Shown here: in pieces, positions 7,674-15,428 of the stretch | Position numbering within the stretch: the first letter of the stretch is position 1 | How the letters are laid out: each line of letters opens with the position of its first letter | NCBI GenBank assembly: GCA_964553535.1 | Contig: CAZKLK010000014.1 | Location: 1 to 20,161 of the forward strand | Reading direction: 5' to 3' | DNA: 20,161 bases | Origin: JALHSV01 sp964553535 | Lineage (GTDB): Bacteria; Nitrospirota; Thermodesulfovibrionia; Thermodesulfovibrionales; SM23-35 | Notes under the pieces: model-generated | The model's database searches: none | Told to the model about the DNA's origin: nothing | Seen by the model: the letters and a program-made list of their open reading frames with translations, nothing else | Made by a program: the position numbers and the translations under genes

Positions 7674-8612
7674 ATGAAAAAAGTCGGTTTTCTATACGAT
7701 GACATTTTTTTAAAACACGAAACCCCGCATGGACACCCTGAATCTCCGGCGAGGCTGACGGGCATAATCGAAGCCTTGAAGACTTCACATGTCTGGAACC
7801 AACTGATCCACATAAAGCCGCGCCGGGCGGCTGATGCGGATATTCTCGCAGTCCATACCCGGGAATATCTTGAGAACATAAAGACTTTCACCGGCTACTA
7901 CGACGGTGATACCTATATATCCCCACATTCGTTCGAAGCCGCCATATGTGCCTCCGGGGCAGTCATCGAAGCCATAGACCGGTGCAGACAGGGCGAGATA
8001 CAGCGGGCGTTCTGCGCTGTCAGACCTCCCGGCCATCACGCGGAGGCGGACAGGGCCATGGGCTTCTGCATATTCAACAACATCGCGGTTGGCGCGCGGT
8101 ATGCTCAAAAAGCCGGCTATAAAAAAGTATTCATTGTCGATTTCGATGTTCACCACGGAAACGGCACTCAGCATATCTTCGAGGAAGACGATTCAGTATT
8201 CTATTTCAGCACTCATCAATACCCTCATTATCCTGGAACGGGCAAGGATTCCGACAGGGGAAAAGGCAGGGGCGAAGGTCATACTTATAATATAGCCATG
8301 CCTTTTGGGACAGGCGATAAAGATTTTTTCATAGCCTATCGCGACATACTGCCCCGACTTGTCAAAAACTTCCGGCCGGACATAATGCTCGTATCGGCAG
8401 GATACGACATCCATCTCCGTGACCCGCTGTCCGGTTTCAAAGTGACGAACGAAGGAATGCGAAGCATTGTCAGGGGAATTCTGATGCGCTCAACTACAAC
8501 ATACCTTCCGTCACTACCGCATATCTTTGCCCTTGAGGGCGGATACGACCTTAAGGCGCTCGGCGATTCAGTCTTACAGACAATCACTGAATTGCTTGAA
8601 ACAAATGATTGA
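7674..8612 (+). CDS. Histone deacetylase-family (class II-like) zinc deacetylase
   Basis: This 312-residue protein is a complete member of the arginase/deacetylase fold family that includes AcuC, acetylpolyamine amidohydrolases and class II HDACs. The N-terminal GHPESPARL block, the catalytic His pair in RPPGHHA (H121, H122), the zinc ligands D158 and H160 in DVHHGNGT and D245 in SAGYD, and the transition-state region GGY (Y291) are all present, so it should be active. Bacterial members remove acetyl or other acyl groups from proteins, polyamines or small amides; the substrate cannot be read from sequence. It starts 10 bases after fhs with a GGAAA Shine-Dalgarno and probably shares its transcript. 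Because Wood-Ljungdahl flux changes acetyl-CoA and acetyl-phosphate levels, a role in deacetylating metabolic enzymes, like AcuC acting on acetyl-CoA synthetase, is plausible but inferred. Confidence 0.93.
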   Translation: MKKVGFLYDDIFLKHETPHGHPESPARLTGIIEALKTSHVWNQLIHIKPRRAADADILAVHTREYLENIKTFTGYYDGDTYISPHSFEAAICASGAVIEAIDRCRQGEIQRAFCAVRPPGHHAEADRAMGFCIFNNIAVGARYAQKAGYKKVFIVDFDVHHGNGTQHIFEEDDSVFYFSTHQYPHYPGTGKDSDRGKGRGEGHTYNIAMPFGTGDKDFFIAYRDILPRLVKNFRPDIMLVSAGYDIHLRDPLSGFKVTNEGMRSIVRGILMRSTTTYLPSLPHIFALEGGYDLKALGDSVLQTITELLETND

Positions 8613-8640
8613 CCTCACAAGTTTTTAGTCTTCCTGTTTG

Positions 8641-8669
8641 TTGCTTTTTTCAGATTAACATATTATAAT
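8641..8669 (+). promoter_or_regulatory. Sigma70-like promoter of the nfeD-slipin operon
   Basis: TTGCTT (8641-8646) is followed, after a 17-base spacer, by a perfect TATAAT (8664-8669). Transcription would start near 8676, only about 5 bases before the ATG at 8681, where no Shine-Dalgarno is visible. This predicts a leaderless or near-leaderless mRNA. It sits in the 68-base gap after the deacetylase gene and marks the start of a new transcription unit. Confidence 0.65.
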
Positions 8670-8680
8670 CCCATTTAAAC

Positions 8681-10012
8681 ATGAGGGATAATACGGTTTA
8701 CTTAAAGAAGAAGTTTATCTCTGTAGCCATTCTGGCAATTATTGTTGTTACGTTTGTTCACACTTCATACGCCTCCACCGATGAAAAAAAACAAGTAGTT
8801 ATGGCTATCACCATTAATGGCGTAATTAACCCGGTTGCGGCAGAGTTTATAGAAAAAAGCATCAAAAAAGCCCAACGCGAAAGGGTCGAAGCTCTCATAA
8901 TCGAACTCGATACGCCCGGCGGACTTGACACATCCATGAGAAGCATTGTGAAAGAAATCATCGGAAGCGATGTGCCGGTAGTTGTATTCGTTTCGCCAAG
9001 CGGCAGCCGGGCAGCCTCGGCAGGGGTTTTCCTGACGCTTGCTGCCCACATAGCGGCAATGGCGCCCGGCACAAATATTGGCGCGGCTCACCCCGTCGGT
9101 ATCGGTGAAAAGATGGATAAAGCAATGGTTGAAAAAGCCACGAATGACGCCGCCGCATATATAAAATCGCTTGCGGAGCGCCGGGGCAGAAATGCCCAAT
9201 GGGCGGAGAACGCCGTCAGGAAAAGCATATCGGCCACCGAAAAAGAGGCTCTTAAGGAGCGCGTCATCGATCTTATCTCAAAGGACATCGGCACCCTACT
9301 CTCCGACATAGACGGCATGCGCGTTCAGACATTGATCGGGGAGAAGACGATGAAGACCAGGAATTCTGTGGTCGTACGCGACGAAATGAGCCTCAGACAC
9401 CGGATTTTGAATCTGATTTCCGACCCTAACATAGCTTATATTCTGATGCTGCTTGGATTTTACGGCCTCTTTTTCGAGCTGACAAACCCAGGCTCAATTT
9501 TCCCGGGAGTCGTAGGGGGCATATGCATTATTCTTGCCTTTTACGCTTTTCAGACACTGCCTGTCAATTACGCAGGCCTTCTGCTTATCATTCTTGCCCT
9601 GATCCTGTTTATACTTGAGGTTAAGGTAACATCCCATGGTGCGCTGACCATCGGCGGCGTCATTGCAATGATCATCGGCTCACTGATGCTTTTTGAGTCC
9701 CCTGCCCCGTTTATGAAACTCTCGCTCGCGGTCGTGATCCCGGCTGTAATTGTAACGGCCTCATTTTTTTCCGTCACCTTTGGCCTCGCTTTTAAGGCTT
9801 ACAAAAGAAAACCGGTTACCGGAGCCGAGGGGCTTATCGGCGAACGCGGTATTGCCGATACGGATATCGAGGGCGATAAAGGCATGGTGTTGTTGCACGG
9901 AGAGGTATGGGCCGCGTATTCGGACGAGCCGATACCAAGGGGAAGCAAAGTCATCGTCATAGAAGTCTCAGGGCTAAAAGTAAAAGTGAGCAAACTCAGT
10001 CAACCAATATGA
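8681..10012 (+). CDS. NfeD-family membrane-bound serine protease (ClpP class)
   Basis: This 443-residue protein has the full-length NfeD layout. A signal peptide or anchor (about 8-31, lysine-rich start then a hydrophobic core ending TSYAS) leads into a ClpP-like protease domain (about 38-220). The predicted nucleophile is S113 in the RAASAG motif, and the likely general base is lysine K152 in EKATNDA. Four to five membrane segments follow (about 255-375), then a C-terminal OB-fold NfeD domain (about 385-443). In the best-studied homologue, Pyrococcus PH1510, a Ser-Lys dyad cleaves the hydrophobic C-terminus of the partner stomatin. Here the stomatin gene lies 13 bases downstream, as in most genomes carrying this pair, which supports a shared role in membrane quality control. 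ATG 8681 is the only reasonable start. Confidence 0.93.
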   Translation: MRDNTVYLKKKFISVAILAIIVVTFVHTSYASTDEKKQVVMAITINGVINPVAAEFIEKSIKKAQRERVEALIIELDTPGGLDTSMRSIVKEIIGSDVPVVVFVSPSGSRAASAGVFLTLAAHIAAMAPGTNIGAAHPVGIGEKMDKAMVEKATNDAAAYIKSLAERRGRNAQWAENAVRKSISATEKEALKERVIDLISKDIGTLLSDIDGMRVQTLIGEKTMKTRNSVVVRDEMSLRHRILNLISDPNIAYILMLLGFYGLFFELTNPGSIFPGVVGGICIILAFYAFQTLPVNYAGLLLIILALILFILEVKVTSHGALTIGGVIAMIIGSLMLFESPAPFMKLSLAVVIPAVIVTASFFSVTFGLAFKAYKRKPVTGAEGLIGERGIADTDIEGDKGMVLLHGEVWAAYSDEPIPRGSKVIVIEVSGLKVKVSKLSQPI

Positions 10013-10014
10013 AA

Positions 10015-10020
10015 AGGAGG
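10015..10020 (+). promoter_or_regulatory. Strong ribosome binding site of the slipin gene
   Basis: AGGAGG lies 5 bases before ATG 10026. A nearer ATG at 10022 is out of frame with the slipin, so the Shine-Dalgarno distance and the frame both support 10026. Confidence 0.75.
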
Positions 10021-10025
10021 CATGC

Positions 10026-10826
10026 ATGACATTGTTTGAACCGTCTTTTATGAGCTTTGTTTTGATCGTATTCCTTGTCGTTTATTTCCTTTCGAGCGCT
10101 ATTAAGATATTGAAGGAATACGAAAGAGGAGTGGTGTTCAGGCTTGGAAGGATAATACCAGTGAAAGGGCCCGGATTAGTCATTATCTGGCCTATTATCG
10201 ACAAGCTTGTACGCGTCAGCCTTCGGATCGTCACTATGGATGTTCCGGCGCAGGACATCATCACAAGGGACAATATCACTGTCAAAGTAAACGCCGTCGT
10301 CTATTTCAGGGTATTGGGTCCTATCAAGGCGATTACGGAAGTGGAGGATTTCTATTTCGCCACTTCGCAGATCGCGCAGACGACTCTCAGAAGCATACTC
10401 GGCCAGAGTCAGCTTGACGATCTCCTTACCAAACGTGAGGATTTGAACATCGAGCTGCAGAAAGTCATCGATTTTCAGACAGAACCGTGGGGAATCAAAG
10501 TCACTGCAGTGGAAGTCAAGAATGTCGATCTGCCAGCGGAAATGCTCAGGGCGATAGCAAAACAGGCAGAGGCCGAACGCGAACGCAGGGCAAAAGTCAT
10601 CCACGCCGAAGGAGAGTTTCAGGCTTCCCAGAAACTCGCAGATGCGGCAAACATTATTGCGACAGCGCCGTCGGCGCTGCAGCTCAGGTTCCTGCAGACT
10701 CTTACAGAGATTGCAACCGAAAAGAATTCGACAATCATATTCCCTGTGCCCATTGACCTGTTGAAACCCTTTGTCGAGAAATACGGAATGGAGAAATATC
10801 CTGCGGAACTAAAGGAGGGCAAATAG
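10026..10826 (+). CDS. Slipin (stomatin/SPFH/band 7 family membrane protein)
   Basis: This 266-residue protein has one N-terminal hydrophobic hairpin or membrane segment (about 8-28) followed by an SPFH domain. Family motifs include KEYERGVVFRLGR (about 30-42), GPGLVIIWPIIDK, DVPAQDIITRDN, and RSILGQSQLDDLL (about 122-134). An alanine-, glutamate- and arginine-rich helix (about 180-225) fits the coiled-coil oligomerisation region. Slipins form large ring-shaped membrane scaffolds. Placement immediately after an NfeD protease is the conserved pairing in which the protease cleaves near the stomatin C-terminus. That C-terminal region here, around IIFPVPIDLL, is hydrophobic as the family requires. 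Confidence 0.93.
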   Translation: MTLFEPSFMSFVLIVFLVVYFLSSAIKILKEYERGVVFRLGRIIPVKGPGLVIIWPIIDKLVRVSLRIVTMDVPAQDIITRDNITVKVNAVVYFRVLGPIKAITEVEDFYFATSQIAQTTLRSILGQSQLDDLLTKREDLNIELQKVIDFQTEPWGIKVTAVEVKNVDLPAEMLRAIAKQAEAERERRAKVIHAEGEFQASQKLADAANIIATAPSALQLRFLQTLTEIATEKNSTIIFPVPIDLLKPFVEKYGMEKYPAELKEGK

Positions 10827-10906
10827 CGATGTAGGCTCTCTGCAGTGATAAATTCAGGGTTGACGACAAAATAAAAAAAATAAAAAAATATGATGGGGGA
10901 GAATTT

Positions 10907-12187
10907 ATGGAAATGGTATCCACTGAACTGCCGCACGATATGAGAAAACACGTGCGGATGCCATCTGCTCAGCCCGTATTCTATATATTCAGCTCATTCG
11001 ACGCAAATAACCGGACATGGCTTTCCCAAAAAGGTCAGTTGCTTAACAGCAGTGAAACGGGAATGGGCATTCAGAGCAATCAGCCGCTCACGCCGGGGCG
11101 CATCGTATGGTTTAACGGATCGACAGAAGAAAAGGCTGGTTTTGTCCGTTGGTGCCGCCGGCTCGACAGCATATACAAGATCGGCATCGAACTGGATACG
11201 TTGTCTGTCCGGAAACTCGACGACGCAACCGAAACGTTTGTGAATGCGCTCTCACAGATAGATGAGCAGTGTTCAAACCATACAGAGAACCCCGAAGAAA
11301 CATTACAGAATATTGAACAAGCTATTGATAGAGCCCTGACGGCCTGTGAAACTTTTGAGAATGAGATCAAAGACAGTGACATCCTCCGCGCGGCGCGGGT
11401 CAAGTTCCACGAAAAAACCAATCCTGTTCTCTCAAAGAGCTACATAATCAATCGGGCACGGACATGGCCGCAGGGATATCAGGGAGATCATAAAACCCTT
11501 GAAGTTATATACAGAAACACCCCTCTTTCGGACGGAATAGGATATTATCTTGACGTGTTGAGCCTCAAGCGTCCTCTCGCCGTCGGGGTAAGGAACAGAC
11601 TAAGGAAACTCGAAAATCTGCTTCTGGACGAAATCCGGTCACGAAAAAACCTATCCATACTGAATATTGCCTGCGGCTCATGCCGCGAGGTTTCCGAATT
11701 AGCCGCTGATATCAAAGAGTCGGGAGCCAGGATAACCTGCGTTGACCTCGACAACGACGCTTTATCATTTGCGGCGGACCGATTGCTTTTCACCAGTCTG
11801 TCGCCGCTCACTTCAGAACAGGTCGTGCTTCGAAAATATAATGCTCTCAGGATGTTTGATCATGAACTGAACATGAGCGAGTTCGGCATGCAGGATATTG
11901 TTTACAGCGTCGGCCTGTTTGATTACCTGCCGACAGCCTTTCTAACAACCCTTCTTGGTTCGCTTTATGAGCTCCTCTCTCCGGGGGGCAAATTAATAGC
12001 CTCATTTAAGGATGCGTCCCGTTACCGCCATCAGGAATATCACTGGATTGCCGACTGGGATGGCTTTCTTCAGCGCTCAGAGGATGATTTCAGGTCGATT
12101 CTCGCCGCGGCAGGGTTCCCTAATTCATCAATAAAAGAAGCCTGGGAAGATTCAGGCATAATTGTTTTTTACGTTATTTCAAAGTAA
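10907..12187 (+). CDS. PilZ domain fused to SAM-dependent methyltransferase
   Basis: This 426-residue protein has two recognisable parts. Residues about 10-100 form a PilZ domain with both c-di-GMP signatures intact: RxxxR at R13-R17 (RKHVR) and NxSxxG at N47-G52 (NSSETG), followed by the GFVRW strand. A helical linker (about 103-200) leads to a class I methyltransferase domain with the SAM-binding motif I, ILNIACGSC (252-260), and the acidic residue after strand 2, D280 in CVDLDN. The conserved segment around TWPQGYQGDHKTLE (about 186-199) resembles, from memory, proteins annotated as involved in 3-hydroxypalmitate methyl ester synthesis (PhcB-like); this is a weak recollection, not a search result. 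A GGGGGAG Shine-Dalgarno precedes the ATG. It lies 33 bases before the ketosynthase-like gene, so it probably belongs to the acyl biosynthesis cluster, with methylation controlled by c-di-GMP (inference). Confidence 0.82.
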   Translation: MEMVSTELPHDMRKHVRMPSAQPVFYIFSSFDANNRTWLSQKGQLLNSSETGMGIQSNQPLTPGRIVWFNGSTEEKAGFVRWCRRLDSIYKIGIELDTLSVRKLDDATETFVNALSQIDEQCSNHTENPEETLQNIEQAIDRALTACETFENEIKDSDILRAARVKFHEKTNPVLSKSYIINRARTWPQGYQGDHKTLEVIYRNTPLSDGIGYYLDVLSLKRPLAVGVRNRLRKLENLLLDEIRSRKNLSILNIACGSCREVSELAADIKESGARITCVDLDNDALSFAADRLLFTSLSPLTSEQVVLRKYNALRMFDHELNMSEFGMQDIVYSVGLFDYLPTAFLTTLLGSLYELLSPGGKLIASFKDASRYRHQEYHWIADWDGFLQRSEDDFRSILAAAGFPNSSIKEAWEDSGIIVFYVISK

Positions 12188-12220
12188 TGTGCGCAATGGC
12201 CGAGCGGGTATTCATGATTT

Positions 12221-13453
12221 ATGAGTAGAACTGCCGTCATCACCGGAATAGGAATAGTCTCGCCAGTGGGGACAGGCGGGAATATTTTCTGGGATTCCTT
12301 ATTCCAAGGCAGAGCAGGTTTTAGACCGATAACCCTATTCGATGCGTCAAAATACGATGTAAATATTGCGGGGGAAATAACCGATTTCGATCCCGTCCGG
12401 GTTCTTGGGAAAAAAGGACTCCGTGAACTGGACCGCAGCACAAGACTCATAAGTTCGGCAGCTAAACTTGCGCTCGACGACAGCCGACTGGAAATGACAG
12501 AGGATAATACTTATTCGACCGGCGTTTCTCTTGGGACCACTTTCGGCAGTCTCCATAGCATCTCTCAGTTTGACCGCGAAGGACTTACCGAAGGACCGCG
12601 CTACGTTAATCCATCGCATTTTCCAAACACCGTCATAAATTCTCCCGCAAGCAGGATATCGATACGCTTCAATATCAAGGGTTTCAATACCACCATATCA
12701 ACGGGTTTTTGCGCCGGACTTGACGCCATATCCTATGCCTGTGATTTTATCCGGTTGCGGAGGGCCGATACTGTCCTCGCCGGAGGCGTTGAAGAACTGT
12801 GTGAAGAGACTTTCTTTGGTTTTCACGCACTCGGCTGTTTATCTGGCTCTAATGGCTCCGAACCTGTCTGCTGTCCTTTTGACATAAGAAGAAACGGAAC
12901 AATTTTATCCGAAGGGGCGGCCATTCTGATCCTTGAAGACGAGGAGCATGCATTAAAGAGAGGAGCTGCTGTCATAGCAAGAATACTGGGTTACGGGAAC
13001 TCTTTTGATCCTGAAGCAAACAGAAATTTCAATCATGAAGGCAAAGGTTTAAAGGAGGCTATCTCTCTGGCTTTAAAGGATGCCGACCTCAATGCCTCCG
13101 ACATTGATTGCATATTCGCCAGTGCGAATTCAACGAAAGGACTCGACATAATGGAGACACGGGCTATAAAAAATATCTTTGGAGCACGTGCGTATGAGAT
13201 ACCAGTAAGCGCGATAAAATCCATGATTGGAGAATCCTTCTCAGCATCCGGTTCCCTCGCGGTAGCAGCCGCTGCTGGAACCATCAGACATGGCTTAATT
13301 CCACCAACAGTCAATTATCATGAAAGAGACCCGGAGTGCGATCTCGATTATGTGCCGAACAAGTCAAGGCAACAGAAAGTCAATGCGGCGCTCGTAATTG
13401 CAGCAGACCCCTATGGAAACAACTCTGCCGTTATCTTGGGAAAATATAACTGA
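12221..13453 (+). CDS. Catalytically degenerate ketosynthase homologue (chain-length-factor-like)
   Basis: This 410-residue protein has the full thiolase fold of FabF-type beta-ketoacyl-ACP synthases (start SRTAVITGIGIVSPVG; FPNTVINSPAS; late SAIKSMIGES), but all three catalytic positions are changed. Aligned to the intact ketosynthase downstream, the nucleophilic cysteine site 163 is phenylalanine, with a cysteine displaced to 164. The first catalytic histidine (in HGTGT) is S301, and the second (in GH) is E338. It therefore cannot do normal Claisen condensation. In type II polyketide and aryl-polyene systems such a partner forms a heterodimer with an active ketosynthase and sets chain length. 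An adjacent active ketosynthase with a dehydratase between them supports that role. No strong Shine-Dalgarno is visible before the ATG. A chain-length-factor role is inferred. Confidence 0.85.
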   Translation: MSRTAVITGIGIVSPVGTGGNIFWDSLFQGRAGFRPITLFDASKYDVNIAGEITDFDPVRVLGKKGLRELDRSTRLISSAAKLALDDSRLEMTEDNTYSTGVSLGTTFGSLHSISQFDREGLTEGPRYVNPSHFPNTVINSPASRISIRFNIKGFNTTISTGFCAGLDAISYACDFIRLRRADTVLAGGVEELCEETFFGFHALGCLSGSNGSEPVCCPFDIRRNGTILSEGAAILILEDEEHALKRGAAVIARILGYGNSFDPEANRNFNHEGKGLKEAISLALKDADLNASDIDCIFASANSTKGLDIMETRAIKNIFGARAYEIPVSAIKSMIGESFSASGSLAVAAAAGTIRHGLIPPTVNYHERDPECDLDYVPNKSRQQKVNAALVIAADPYGNNSAVILGKYN

Positions 13454-13456
13454 AAT

Positions 13457-13939
13457 ATGGCGACTAATTTGACGCTTGACTTTGAAGAAATAAAAAAACT
13501 CTTGCCCCAGCGGTTCCCTTTTATTATGATTGACAGGGTTCTTGAGCTCGATCCCGGGAAAGAAGCAGTAGCCGTAAAGAATATCAGCGGCAATGACATA
13601 TTCTTCCTTGGCCACTTCCCTGACAGAGCTATAATGCCCGGAGTCGGAATCATAGAAGCTATGGCTCAAACCGCAATAATATTATTTTCTGCTCCATCTT
13701 TATCCCCCACTTTGGAGAAGGGGGACAAGGGGATATCTTCTGATAAGGAAAGTCCCCTTTACTTCCTTGGATCAGTAAAAGCACGGTTTTTTCATCCCGT
13801 TGTTCCGGGCGACCAATTAACCATAAAAGCGGTGAATGTCAAGTCTCTGCCGACCGGAGCTTATGTCTCGGCGGAAGCAAGGGTGGCAGATCAAAAAGTC
13901 TCTGAGGCCGAACTCGTTTTCAGTGTGAGAAATGAATAA
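13457..13939 (+). CDS. FabZ-like 3-hydroxyacyl-ACP dehydratase
   Basis: This 160-residue hot-dog fold protein matches FabZ through PQRFPFIMIDRV (about 17-28), the catalytic histidine H53 in LGHFPDRAIMPG, and the catalytic acid E67 in IIEAMAQ. It should dehydrate beta-hydroxyacyl-ACP to trans-2-enoyl-ACP. The usual LPHRYPF block has glutamine in place of histidine (Q18), a non-catalytic change. A segment of about 20 residues (79-99), rich in Ser, Pro, Lys and Gly, lies where FabZ proteins usually have a short turn before the LGSVKARF strand, and coincides with a palindromic repeat in the DNA. The gene starts 4 bases after the previous stop and overlaps the next start by 8 bases, so it is tightly coupled with the two ketosynthase genes. 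Confidence 0.9.
   Translation: MATNLTLDFEEIKKLLPQRFPFIMIDRVLELDPGKEAVAVKNISGNDIFFLGHFPDRAIMPGVGIIEAMAQTAIILFSAPSLSPTLEKGDKGISSDKESPLYFLGSVKARFFHPVVPGDQLTIKAVNVKSLPTGAYVSAEARVADQKVSEAELVFSVRNE
13701..13735. repeat. Palindromic CCCCC/GGGGG repeat inside the dehydratase gene
   Basis: TATCCCC (13701-13707) pairs perfectly with GGGGATA (13729-13735), and TCCCCC (13703-13708) can alternatively pair with GGGGGA (13720-13725). The overall look, C-runs, TTTGGAGAAG and G-runs, is like short mobile palindromic repeats common between genes in several bacterial phyla. Here it is read in frame within codons about 82-93 of the dehydratase. Confidence 0.55.
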
Positions 13940-15158
13940 GAGAGTGGTAATTACAGGGTTAGGAGTTGTTTCATCGATTGGGATCGGCTGGAAGGATTTC
14001 TGGGAGAACCTTCTTAAGGGCACGTCGGGCATAAGCCCCGTAACTTCTTTTGATACGACAAATCATTTTACCAGTAACGGCGGTGAGATAAAGAATTTTC
14101 TTCCTGAGGAATTCCTGCCAAAGGAGCTCCTGAATTTTCATAACAGGGCGTCTCTTTTTGCAATCGCATCTGCCAGACTGGCGCTGAACGACAGCGGGCT
14201 ATCAACAAAAGACTTGTCTCAACGCAAGACAGGCGTCTGCATGGGGACAACTCTCGGATCTGTGCAGAGCGTCGAAATCATCAATGAACTGAATATTATC
14301 AAGAAACGGCAAGATATTCCTATAGACCTCATTAGCCAGATTCCAACACATTCCACCCCAACTGCCATAGCTCGCGAATTCGGGTTAAACGGACCTATCA
14401 TGATGTTTTCGACTGCATGTGCAGCGGGTAATTATGCAATAGGGTATGGGTTCGACCTCATAATGCTTCATAAAGCAGACGTTGTCATTGCCGGCGGCTC
14501 GGATCCTTTCTCAAAGGTAGCTTTTACCGGATTCAATCAGCTTTCCGCAGTGGCTCCTGAAAAATGCCAGCCCTTTGACAGGGACAGAAAAGGGATGATG
14601 GTGGCTGAAGGAGCAGGGATACTTATTCTTGAATCTCTTGATAGTGCCTTAGAGAGGAATTCTCCAATATACGCCGAGATTCTTGGTTACGGGATTAGTT
14701 GTGATGCCAGCCACATGACCAAGCCATCAGTTGAGGGCATTTCTGAATGCATGTTGAAGGCGCTGCGAGAAGCTTATGTTGGCAAGGATAATGTCGACTA
14801 TATAAGCGCCCATGGCACTGGGACACCAGCAAATGACAAGACCGAGTGCGCTGCTATCAAACAGGTTTTTGGAGACCGATATAACCGGATACCCGTGAGT
14901 TCAATCAAGTCAATGCTCGGGCACACAATGGGAGCGGCCTCGTCACTTGAGGCAATTGCATGTTCCCTCACTGTACAAAACGATATTATTCCGCCGACAA
15001 TAAACATGGAAAGCCCCGACCCTGATTGTGATATTGACTGTGTTCCAAATACATCGAGAAAACATTCTGTAAATATCGCGTTGAATAATTCTTACGCATT
15101 TGGGGGAAATAACGCGTCATTAGTGATTAAGAAATACTATAATAGCGAGGATAAATGA
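13932..15158 (+). CDS. Beta-ketoacyl-ACP synthase, FabF-type, catalytically intact
   Basis: This 408-residue condensing enzyme has the complete Cys-His-His set: C163 in FSTACAAG, H294 in SAHGTGTP, and H331 in MLGHTMGAA. The start, NKRVVITGLGVVSSIG, and the length are those of FabF/KAS II proteins. It should extend an ACP-bound chain with malonyl-ACP. It overlaps the dehydratase stop by 8 bases and is followed 3 bases later by the carrier protein gene, so it is part of one operon. Because its nearest partner is the degenerate ketosynthase at 12221-13453, it probably works as a heterodimer and not as a housekeeping FabF. I cannot tell from sequence whether the product is a fatty acid, a polyene or another chain. 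Confidence 0.93.
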   Translation: MNKRVVITGLGVVSSIGIGWKDFWENLLKGTSGISPVTSFDTTNHFTSNGGEIKNFLPEEFLPKELLNFHNRASLFAIASARLALNDSGLSTKDLSQRKTGVCMGTTLGSVQSVEIINELNIIKKRQDIPIDLISQIPTHSTPTAIAREFGLNGPIMMFSTACAAGNYAIGYGFDLIMLHKADVVIAGGSDPFSKVAFTGFNQLSAVAPEKCQPFDRDRKGMMVAEGAGILILESLDSALERNSPIYAEILGYGISCDASHMTKPSVEGISECMLKALREAYVGKDNVDYISAHGTGTPANDKTECAAIKQVFGDRYNRIPVSSIKSMLGHTMGAASSLEAIACSLTVQNDIIPPTINMESPDPDCDIDCVPNTSRKHSVNIALNNSYAFGGNNASLVIKKYYNSEDK

Positions 15159-15161
15159 CTA

Positions 15162-15428
15162 ATGAGTGAAAATAATGTAACAAGGGAAATTATATCCATA
15201 ATCGCAGATGTCTCAGGATTTGATGAAGAGGAGATAAATCTTGATATGAAACTTGCTGATGAACTGGAAATCGACTCCATTAAAGCTATCGAAATTGTTG
15301 TTGCGATTGAGAAGAAATACAAACTGAAAATCAGAGATGAAGATGTCCCCAATATTACGACTGTGAGACAAACAGTAGATCTCGTTAGTCAACTTTTGGG
15401 TTACTCACACGCCGATGCACATGTCTGA
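15162..15428 (+). CDS. Acyl carrier protein
   Basis: This 88-residue acidic four-helix carrier protein has the phosphopantetheine attachment serine S39 in the motif EIDSIKAIE, preceded by the LADELEID helix start. The motif differs from primary-metabolism AcpP (GADSLDTVEL), as is usual for carriers dedicated to secondary or specialised acyl pathways. The gene sits between the active ketosynthase and the flavoenzyme, starting 3 bases after the former and overlapping the latter by 8-14 bases. It is the obvious carrier for the two ketosynthase homologues and the dehydratase. Confidence 0.93.
   Translation: MSENNVTREIISIIADVSGFDEEEINLDMKLADELEIDSIKAIEIVVAIEKKYKLKIRDEDVPNITTVRQTVDLVSQLLGYSHADAHV

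Noticed and set aside
8602..8650. Rho-independent terminator after the deacetylase gene
   Set aside because: The only stem (AACAAA with TTTGTT) is AT-only with a long loop, so the T-run that follows is not convincing evidence.
10827..10906. Promoter made of TTGACG (10860-10865) and the A-rich stretch or TATGAT (10889-10894) before the PilZ-methyltransferase gene
   Set aside because: The spacing to TATGAT is 23 bases, too long for sigma70, and other -10 choices are plain A-runs. A start here would also leave the Shine-Dalgarno outside the transcript.
12188..12212. tRNA-like sequence ATGGCCGAGCGGG before the ketosynthase-like gene
   Set aside because: It matches the 5' D-arm of serine/leucine tRNAs for about 13 bases, but no acceptor partner, anticodon arm or T-arm follows; the next gene begins within 20 bases.
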